Part shown: positions 1 to 5,597 of the stretch, in pieces
How the letters are laid out: the number at the start of each line of letters is the position of its first letter
How positions within the stretch are numbered: the stretch's first letter is position 1
Origin: Bacteroidota bacterium
Lineage (GTDB): Bacteria > Bacteroidota > Ignavibacteria > Ignavibacteriales > Melioribacteraceae
Length of the DNA stretch: 5,597 nucleotides
Direction of reading: 5' to 3'
Assembly (NCBI GenBank): GCA_021812745.1
Contig: JAKAMS010000188.1
Span: forward strand, 1 to 5,597
Notes under the pieces: model-generated
Told to the model about the DNA's origin: nothing
The model's input: only the letters and a program-made list of their open reading frames with translations
Database searches by the model: none
Made by a program: the position numbers and the translations under genes

Positions 1-583
1 TCAGACTCAACACGTAACGAATTATTATTATCAAAACAATCAAAGAAAACGCCTGCAAGGTTCTTCTTTCCGAACGAAGACCTTTCTTTAATTGATATTC
101 CGGTTGTTGTAAACCCGGATTTTTATATTTCTTGAAAGCCGGTATTAATTTGGGAACTGCCGCGCAATAATCTTCATAACTTTTTCCGTATTTCGTTCGC
201 AAAAAATCTTCTTCTTCTTTAATGATTACAGTGTATTGCCAAAAGAAAAATAGGAGAGCTATAATTTGTAGATATGGAAAGAGTGCCATAGACATAATTC
301 CAATTCCCACATACATCAGCATATTGCCAAGGTAGAGAGGATTACGGAGATATGCGAAAGCACCGGAGACAACAAGAAAAGTTCCGCCGACTCCGTTAGT
401 TGTGCGTGTTTCACTTCCAGCGTAACTCACACCCCACAAACGGAAAAACTCTCCGAGCAGTGCAACGGCAAAGCCAATGCCAATACTTATTATACTGGCA
501 TTTTGAAAAGCCACCATCAAAATCAAAAAGGGAATTGGTGTGTAGCTTCTGTACTTGAAAATCTTTACTGCAAAATTTTTCAT
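1..583 (-). CDS. Membrane methyltransferase, ICMT/PEMT-like family (3' end cut by window edge)
   Basis: This reading frame opens with ATG at 583 and runs without a stop for 194 codons to the left edge, so the C-terminus is missing. It resembles integral-membrane SAM-dependent methyltransferases of the isoprenylcysteine carboxyl methyltransferase/phospholipid methyltransferase superfamily. Hydrophobic segments lie at about residues 14-29, 31-50, 86-101 and 103-121. The family hallmarks follow in order: a G-x5-R-N-P-L-Y-L-G-N motif at 74-87, an E-E-E-D-F-L segment at 123-128, Y-G-K-S-Y-E-D-Y at 132-139 and V-P-K-L-I-P at 143-148. In the family the C-terminal motifs bind the cofactor. A basic linker then leads into another hydrophobic segment from about 178 to the edge. 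A Shine-Dalgarno AAGGA lies 7 nt before the ATG, inside the 3' end of the phosphatase gene, which ends 4 nt upstream. Membership in the superfamily is well supported. The substrate (lipid, isoprenylated or other small molecule) cannot be told from sequence. Confidence 0.85.
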   Translation of the reverse strand, partial: MKNFAVKIFKYRSYTPIPFLILMVAFQNASIISIGIGFAVALLGEFFRLWGVSYAGSETRTTNGVGGTFLVVSGAFAYLRNPLYLGNMLMYVGIGIMSMALFPYLQIIALLFFFWQYTVIIKEEEDFLRTKYGKSYEDYCAAVPKLIPAFKKYKNPGLQQPEYQLKKGLRSERRTLQAFSLIVLIIIIRYVLSL

Positions 584-587
584 TAAA

Positions 588-1316
588 CTATCCTTGAATA
601 AAAACTTCTCTTCGCTTTAGTTCTGCTTGATGTCTTTTCTTAAGACGTTTTTTCTCTTTCAGCTCATCAATTTTTTTTATTACATCGTTGAAAGTTGAAT
701 AAGCGAAATATGTAATTCGATTTACTTCACAATAGCGCAGTAATGAATTTTTTGCGAATATGAAATCGCTAAATTGCACCGGACAAATATCCGTATTGCC
801 GTCTCCTATATAAAAAGTGTAATCTTCATCACTGCTAAAATTTAGAAGATGATTCCGTTTACAGTTTCCGCATTGCGTACATTCTTCATCAGTAAAAGGG
901 AATAAAGGAATTAATTTTTTTTCTTGGTTGAACGAGAGTTTATTTGAATAAACTTCGAGATGAGACAATCCTTCCCGTTCTAAAACTTTTTGTATGTAGA
1001 AATCAAAACCATCGCTCAGAATTCGTAATTCAAATCCTTCTGCACTGCAGTAATCAACAAATTTTTTAAATGCCGGATCAATTCGTATCTCATCTAAAAA
1101 AGAATCAAATTCTTTTTCATCAAAATTATTTACCTGACTGCAGAGTAATCTCCACAACTCGGTAGAACTAATTTTTTGGTTCATCCATTCATCAACCCAT
1201 GCTTTGGATTTTGCAACGTTACCAAATCTTAAAAACATTGCTTCGCCAACATCGGTTTGAGTAATTGTTCCGTCGAAATCAACAAATATTTTGTACGATC
1301 TATTATTGAGGTTCAT
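588..1316 (-). CDS. HAD-superfamily phosphatase, MtnX/phosphoserine phosphatase-like (subfamily IB)
   Basis: This is a probable cytoplasmic Mg2+-dependent phosphomonoesterase of 242 aa from the ATG at 1316. HAD motif I is F-V-D-F-D-G-T with nucleophile D13 and acid/base D15. Motif II is the S-D-G at 101-103, followed by F-D-F-Y-I. The motif III lysine is probably K153, and motif IV is G-D-G-N-T-D at 171-176. The I-x-S-S-T-E-L-W cap region, the S-D-G-F-D motif and the C-x2-C-G-x-C-K cluster (C146, C149, C152) recall the MtnX group, which dephosphorylates a methionine-salvage intermediate. No other salvage gene is visible, so that specific function is not assigned. The last roughly 25 residues form a lysine/arginine-rich tail. 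The frame also opens upstream at a TTG at 1337 (249 aa). Neither start has a clear Shine-Dalgarno, and I prefer the ATG because it still leaves 12 residues before motif I. The 5' end overlaps smc by 14 nt, or 35 nt from the TTG. Confidence 0.85.
   Translation of the reverse strand: MNLNNRSYKIFVDFDGTITQTDVGEAMFLRFGNVAKSKAWVDEWMNQKISSTELWRLLCSQVNNFDEKEFDSFLDEIRIDPAFKKFVDYCSAEGFELRILSDGFDFYIQKVLEREGLSHLEVYSNKLSFNQEKKLIPLFPFTDEECTQCGNCKRNHLLNFSSDEDYTFYIGDGNTDICPVQFSDFIFAKNSLLRYCEVNRITYFAYSTFNDVIKKIDELKEKKRLKKRHQAELKRREVFIQG
591..595 (-). promoter_or_regulatory. Shine-Dalgarno for the membrane methyltransferase
   Basis: On the minus strand AAGGA ends 7 nt before the ATG at 583. It lies just upstream of the phosphatase TAG stop (590-588). 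The site fixes the methyltransferase start and suggests that ribosomes finishing the phosphatase help initiation here. Confidence 0.65.
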
Positions 1317-4300
1317 AAGACGACGGTATTTCTTCAAAACGAACGCCGACCAGTTTAGAAATTCCTTCTTCCTGAATTGTTACGCCGTACATTGTTTCGG
1401 AAGCTTCCATCGTTCGTTTGTTATGTGTTACAATAATAAATTGAGTCTTAACGCTGAACTCTTTGATTAGTTTTGTGAAGCGGTCAATATTCGCGTCATC
1501 AAGCGGCGCATCAACTTCATCAAGAATACAGAACGGACTTGGTTTAACAAGATAGATAGCGAAAAGAAGCGCCGTAGCTGTTAATGTTTTTTCTCCTCCC
1601 GAAAGAAGTTCAATTGAAGTAGGGCGTTTGCCTTTCGGCTTTGCTAGAATTTCAATTTTACCTTCAAGCGGATCCATCCCTTCTTCAAGAATTAAATCCG
1701 CTTCATCGCCCGGATTGAAAAGCGTTTGAAATATCTGCGTAAAGTTTTGGCGGATTTGTTCAAACGTATCGAGGAATAGCTGTTGCGCTGTTTCGTTGAT
1801 CTCGTTAATTGTCTTTATCAAATCTTTTTCAGAATCGGTTAAATCGTCTCGCTGTTTGTGTAGAAAGTCAAGCCGTTTCTTCTCTTCTTCATACTCGGAA
1901 TAAGCAAGAAGGTTCACCGGTCCAATATTTTTTATTTTTTCTTTGAGTGATTGAACTTCCGCATTTGTTGACGTGAAATCAAAAGAATCCAAATCATCGA
2001 ATTGTTTTAACTCCAACTCTAGTGAATAATTTTCTTTAATGTGTTCAATCAAGTTTTCGGTGCGGATAGTGATTTCATTTTCTTTTATTTCAAATGAGTA
2101 AGCTTTATCGGATACTTCCTGGCGTTCGTTGCGCAACTGATTAAGTTCGTTCTCATATTTTGCCGCTTCGTCTTTAATTGCTTTCAATTTGTCGCTAATC
2201 TCTTTTTCTTCATTGAGCAATGTCTGGCGTAGAACATTAATCGTCTCCAAGTCATCCGTTACTTGAACTATCTTTTCTTTGAGCGTGTCAGTTTCATTTT
2301 CGTTTGACCGCAAATCTTCTTGACGTTTCTCAATCCCTTTGGAAATTTGTGATTGATTAGATTGAGACCGTGTTATAGAACTTCGTGTGTTTTCAATTTG
2401 TCCTTTTAAACGTTCGAGTTCAAGTTTGCGCTGGTTCTGTGCGTCTACAAATGAATTGAATTCATCCTCGAACGCGTCAAGTTCAGTTTCATTTGAAGAG
2501 ATATTTTCATCAAAGACATTTTTCTTTTCGTTGAGCGTTTCAATTTCTTTATCGAATGTGATGATTTGATTATCCAGCAAATTTGCTTTTTCAGCCAGCT
2601 CGCGGATTTCTTTTTGAGAATTTTCAATTTCTTCGTTTGCTTTGCTCTTCTCAAACTCGAGTTGTGAAATTTGTTTCTCTATGTTTGCAACATCATTGGC
2701 TATTAATTTCTCGCTGTCGGTCAAGTTCTTCAAATCAATTCTAGATATTTTACCTTCGGTATCTGCGATAAGAGCTTTGAGCTTTGCTAAACTGGTTTCG
2801 TGTTTAGGGAATTCTTTTTTCAGATTTTCGAGAAGCTGGCGTCTGCCGAACAAAGTTTCGTCCTGCTTAGGAAGTGAACCTGCTTCTACTATGCCGGTAC
2901 TCTGAACAAAGTCGCCGTCCAAAGTTGCAAAATTGAATCCGGGGTATTTTTTGTTCAGATAGATTGCGGATTTTAGATCTGCTGTAACTGCATAATTAAA
3001 GAGAGCCTGCTCAAAAAACGGCTGCCAGTTTTTTTCTGTTTCAACAAAATCTTTTGCCCAACCAATAAATGTTTCCTCTTTTGAGAGCTTTTTTGCTTTT
3101 CTCTTTTGACTGAAGTCCGCCAAACTTTCTATAAATGATTTTTTAAACTGTTCGTTTGACCGTAATAAATAAAAGCTTGCTTTACCAAGATCATTTTTCC
3201 TTAGATACTCAATAGCGCTTTGAAGATCTTCTGTGCTTTCTACAAGAAGATTATTTAAAACCGATTTGAGAGCTGCTTCTAAAGCAAATCTGTATTTCTC
3301 TTGCGCATTTCCAATATCGGCAAAAATATTTTTATTTTTTGCGGTCCAGTCATTATTATCAATAAGAACTTTAGCGCCTTTAGAAATGCCTTCGAGATTG
3401 GAGATCAATGTTTGCAAAAATTCAATTTTTTCTTTCAGTCCGGCAAGAAGCGTCTTTTCTTCAACTTCTTTTTGCTTGAGCGAGTTAAGCTCTTGTTCTA
3501 AATCTTCTTTTTCTTTTTCACGAAGAGCAATCATCAAACCGGCATCTTTAAGTTTTTGCTCGGCGCTGCTTTTTTCTACGTTTAACTCTTCGATGAACCC
3601 GACGGTTTTTGCAATCTTGTTTGTTATGTTCTGAATCTTCTGGTTGAGTTTTTCTATATTGGAATTATGAGTTGTTAACTCTTTTCTAATATTTGAAGCA
3701 TTGTTCTCTTTTTCCGAAATTTCTCTCAACAATGAAAATTTTTCTTCATTCAGTTGTTTTAATTCGCCCCGCTTTTTCTCCAGAGCATCACGCCTATCAA
3801 TAACAATTTGTTCGCTTTGAGAAATTTCTGAACTCTTCTCATCAAGTTTTTGCGAGAGCGATAGTAAATCATCGTTACTCTGCTCAATATGATCTATCGT
3901 TTCATTCAGTTGATGCTGAAGTTCTAAAATTTCTTTTTGCAATCTTTCATGATTGCTAAGAAGAGATTTCAGACGCTCTTCAGAAACCGAAATATTTTTT
4001 TGTGTGGAATGGAGCTGGTCTGTATTTAACGCAATATCATCGCGCTTGTTTTGCAAAAGGGCATCAATTTCATTTATTTCATTTCTGTAGCGTATAAGTT
4101 CAATTTCAATTTTGCGTATGTCAACATCAATAGTATCTTTTTTGTTAGTGAACTCGGTAATATCGGTTAAAAGATTTTGTCTTTTGATGCTTAGATGAGA
4201 ATACTCGCGTTCGGCAAGGTCAATTTCTTTATCGCGCAGCACCGATTGAATTTGTGTGTATTGATCAGCGCGTTTTGCCTGCCGTTCAAGCGAACGGACA

Positions 4301-4902
4301 GATTTCTCAACTTCGGAAACAATATCGTTTACACGCGTTAAGTCGGATTTAACATCTTCCAGTTTTTTCAAAGAGAGGCGGCGGCGTAATTTATATTTAT
4401 TAACTCCGGCGGCTTCTTCAAACATCTTTCTCCGTTCTTCAGTCTTGCTGCTCAAAATTGTTTCAATCATTTTCAATTCGATAACGGAGTACGCGTTTGT
4501 ACCAATTCCTGTATCCATGAAAAGGTTTGTAATATCTTTGAGCCGGCAAATATTTTTGTTTAGAAGATATTCGCTTTCACCCGAACGAAAGATTCTTCGT
4601 GTGATTGTAACTTCGGAATATTCAGTAGGAAGAACGCCTTTATCATTAACAAGCGTAAGAGAAACTTCGGACATTCCCATTGGCTTTTTATCGCGTGTGC
4701 CGTTGAAGATCACATTTTCCATCTTATCGCTGCGCAGGGTTGTAGTTTTCTGTTCACCCAATACCCATCGGATTGCATCAACAATATTTGTTTTGCCGCA
4801 TCCGTTAGGACCTACAATGCCGGTAATACCGCGATTGAAATTTATGTTTGTCTTATTGGCAAAAGACTTGAAACCGAATATCTCTAACTTGGATAAAAAC
4901 AA
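1303..4902 (-). CDS. smc: Chromosome segregation/condensation ATPase SMC
   Basis: SMC proteins form homodimeric ATP-driven rings that extrude and organise chromosomal DNA, normally with the kleisin ScpA and with ScpB. This one is complete at 1199 aa, the usual length. The N-terminal head has Walker A G-P-N-G-C-G-K-T at 31-38 and the L-R-S-D-K-M-E-N-V-I-F arginine-finger segment at 56-66. A long coiled-coil arm covers about 170-500, the hinge dimerisation domain about 504-678, and the returning arm about 680-1060. The C-terminal head has the ABC signature L-L-S-G-G-E-K at 1099-1105, Walker B F-C-I-L-D-E with D1128 and catalytic E1129, the A-P-L-D-D-A-N D-loop from 1132, and H1160 as switch histidine. 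Departures from the classic sequence are L143 in place of the Q-loop glutamine and an A-G in place of the hinge G-G. The start codon is TTG, supported by the Shine-Dalgarno at 4909-4913 and by an N-terminus (M-F-L-S-K-L-E-I-F-G-F-K-S-F) that matches the family. It lies 9 nt after the preceding gene and overlaps the following one. Confidence 0.98.
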   Translation of the reverse strand: MFLSKLEIFGFKSFANKTNINFNRGITGIVGPNGCGKTNIVDAIRWVLGEQKTTTLRSDKMENVIFNGTRDKKPMGMSEVSLTLVNDKGVLPTEYSEVTITRRIFRSGESEYLLNKNICRLKDITNLFMDTGIGTNAYSVIELKMIETILSSKTEERRKMFEEAAGVNKYKLRRRLSLKKLEDVKSDLTRVNDIVSEVEKSVRSLERQAKRADQYTQIQSVLRDKEIDLAEREYSHLSIKRQNLLTDITEFTNKKDTIDVDIRKIEIELIRYRNEINEIDALLQNKRDDIALNTDQLHSTQKNISVSEERLKSLLSNHERLQKEILELQHQLNETIDHIEQSNDDLLSLSQKLDEKSSEISQSEQIVIDRRDALEKKRGELKQLNEEKFSLLREISEKENNASNIRKELTTHNSNIEKLNQKIQNITNKIAKTVGFIEELNVEKSSAEQKLKDAGLMIALREKEKEDLEQELNSLKQKEVEEKTLLAGLKEKIEFLQTLISNLEGISKGAKVLIDNNDWTAKNKNIFADIGNAQEKYRFALEAALKSVLNNLLVESTEDLQSAIEYLRKNDLGKASFYLLRSNEQFKKSFIESLADFSQKRKAKKLSKEETFIGWAKDFVETEKNWQPFFEQALFNYAVTADLKSAIYLNKKYPGFNFATLDGDFVQSTGIVEAGSLPKQDETLFGRRQLLENLKKEFPKHETSLAKLKALIADTEGKISRIDLKNLTDSEKLIANDVANIEKQISQLEFEKSKANEEIENSQKEIRELAEKANLLDNQIITFDKEIETLNEKKNVFDENISSNETELDAFEDEFNSFVDAQNQRKLELERLKGQIENTRSSITRSQSNQSQISKGIEKRQEDLRSNENETDTLKEKIVQVTDDLETINVLRQTLLNEEKEISDKLKAIKDEAAKYENELNQLRNERQEVSDKAYSFEIKENEITIRTENLIEHIKENYSLELELKQFDDLDSFDFTSTNAEVQSLKEKIKNIGPVNLLAYSEYEEEKKRLDFLHKQRDDLTDSEKDLIKTINEINETAQQLFLDTFEQIRQNFTQIFQTLFNPGDEADLILEEGMDPLEGKIEILAKPKGKRPTSIELLSGGEKTLTATALLFAIYLVKPSPFCILDEVDAPLDDANIDRFTKLIKEFSVKTQFIIVTHNKRTMEASETMYGVTIQEEGISKLVGVRFEEIPSSYEPQ

Positions 4903-4908
4903 TTAGCG

Positions 4909-4913
4909 CCTCT
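4909..4913 (-). promoter_or_regulatory. Shine-Dalgarno deciding the TTG start of smc
   Basis: AGAGG on the minus strand sits 6 nt before the TTG at 4902 and shares its first two bases with the TAG stop (4914-4912) of the upstream membrane-protein gene. No in-frame ATG nearby gives the conserved SMC N-terminus, so this site supports a non-ATG start and suggests coupling to translation of the upstream gene. Confidence 0.7.
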
Positions 4914-5597
4914 AAAAAATCATTGAATTGTATTGCTTGATAGAATTGACTATGTAATAATAGGTTGAGCTTGAGATTTGATATTTCAACAAAACTCCGC
5001 CAACGATAAGTACAATTACCGCCAAACTGTATAAATAAACCATTAACGGTCTAACATCAAAAACAACGTAGATACCTTTGAAGATTCTTTGAAGAATCCA
5101 CAAAAGATATAAAGCCAAAAATATTAGAATAGCAGTTTCATATGCGCCGGTAGATAGAAGTTTGAAAAGCACTAATTCAACAGGAAGCAGTAGAATTAAG
5201 GGCAAGAATGACCAAACAACTGTATATAAAATGCTTGTGAATTCAACGCGCGTTTTAATAAAGAATGAAGCGAACTTAATAACAGCCGCAATTAGAACAA
5301 ATTTTAAAATGAATACGACAAAAAGAAAGACAAAACTGCTTTGTAGATTCCACGCTAAGTAGCTGACAAGTTTTAATAAGCTGTGATGACCAATGGCGAT
5401 TACAAATTTTTCCAATAAAATATTTGTGCGGTAATAATAAAGCAGTATTGTAAACAAAAGAGATGCTGAGCCTGCTTGAATCAACAGCAAAATTGCCGTG
5501 TGTATGCCCGACATGATTCTGTGGTCGCGGACATCAGCAAAGAAATTATACGGTCTTAACAATGCTCTTGTACAATCCTCTCTGAATTTTTTCTTTG
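4912..5597 (-). CDS. Multi-pass membrane protein, possibly Yip1-like (5' end cut by window edge)
   Basis: The frame is open from the right edge to the TAG at 4914-4912, giving 227 visible residues. There is no stop before the edge, so the true start is probably outside the window. Possible internal starts are a TTG at 5562 and an ATG at 5511, but neither is convincing. The coding-like stretch before the TTG (F-R-E-D-C-T-R-A-L-L-R-P-Y-N-F-F) argues for an upstream start. Numbering from the first full codon, hydrophobic segments lie at about 30-54, 87-113, 121-146, 152-170 and 185-204, so about five membrane spans. A positively charged cytosolic-type motif R-P-Y-N-F-F precedes the first span. 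The five-span layout, the R-P-x-x-F-F lead-in and the penultimate F-K-G-I-Y loop resemble Yip1-domain proteins. This is a fold-level guess and no catalytic residues are visible. It could be the membrane half of a larger protein. It lies 9 nt upstream of smc in the same apparent operon. Confidence 0.75.
   Translation of the reverse strand, partial: KKKFREDCTRALLRPYNFFADVRDHRIMSGIHTAILLLIQAGSASLLFTILLYYYRTNILLEKFVIAIGHHSLLKLVSYLAWNLQSSFVFLFVVFILKFVLIAAVIKFASFFIKTRVEFTSILYTVVWSFLPLILLLPVELVLFKLLSTGAYETAILIFLALYLLWILQRIFKGIYVVFDVRPLMVYLYSLAVIVLIVGGVLLKYQISSSTYYYIVNSIKQYNSMIF

Noticed and set aside
588..1316. Naming the phosphatase mtnX
   Set aside because: Motifs fit the MtnX-like group, but no methionine-salvage neighbour is present and related HAD subfamilies share the same motifs, so the specific symbol is not justified.
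2445..2654. A lysine- and leucine-rich minus-strand frame inside smc
   Set aside because: It is a shifted-frame reading of the SMC coiled coil. The smc frame is continuous across it with no sign of frameshift.
3040..3115. T-rich runs on the plus strand resembling terminator tails
   Set aside because: They are runs of lysine/phenylalanine codons inside smc, with no preceding GC-rich hairpin visible.
2387..3634. Several plus-strand open frames opposite the SMC arms and hinge
   Set aside because: Their serine- and phenylalanine-rich composition is what the antisense of lysine/glutamate-rich coiled-coil codons (AAA, GAA) gives. No start context or domain supports them.
4445..4906. A 153-codon plus-strand open frame opposite the smc 5' end
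   Set aside because: It lies fully antisense to the conserved SMC N-terminal head and its predicted protein shows no recognisable domain. The conserved SMC reading explains the sequence.
5162..5362. A short plus-strand frame opposite the membrane-protein gene
   Set aside because: It has no Shine-Dalgarno or recognisable content, and the opposite strand encodes clear hydrophobic spans.

Overview
This AT-rich window carries four genes, all on the minus strand and packed almost without gaps. It looks like the interior of a bacterial operon. Both outer genes are cut by the window edges, so the operon's promoter and terminator are probably outside. The SMC protein gives the best taxonomic clue. 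Its head segment reads AYSVIELKM where most bacteria have a Q-loop of the type SIISQGKVEE, and it has a FMDTGIGTNAYS stretch. From memory this is typical of the Bacteroidetes/Chlorobi/Ignavibacteria side of the tree. Ignavibacteria or a close relative is my best guess, as an inference and not a database result.

In transcription order (right to left): (1) 5597-4912, the C-terminal part of a membrane protein with about five transmembrane segments, possibly Yip1-like, open at the right edge; (2) 4902-1303, a complete smc gene for the chromosome-organising SMC ATPase (1199 aa), with a TTG start and a clear Shine-Dalgarno overlapping the previous stop codon; (3) 1316-588, a HAD-superfamily phosphatase of the MtnX/phosphoserine-phosphatase-like group, overlapping the smc 3' end; (4) 583-1, a membrane methyltransferase of the isoprenylcysteine carboxyl methyltransferase/phospholipid methyltransferase type, starting 4 nt after the phosphatase stop and cut at the left edge.

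The junctions (9 nt gap, 14 or 35 nt overlap, 4 nt gap) suggest co-transcription and probably translational coupling. Only smc has a well-defined cellular role here. The neighbours share no obvious pathway with it, and the ScpA/ScpB partners are not in the window. No RNA genes, mobile elements, CRISPR arrays or repeats were seen, and no non-coding stretch exceeds 10 nt. I found no convincing evidence of a novel system. The points worth a second look are fine details: the substituted SMC Q-loop and hinge glycine, the start-codon choices, the cysteine cluster and basic tail of the phosphatase, and the missing N-terminal part of the membrane protein.
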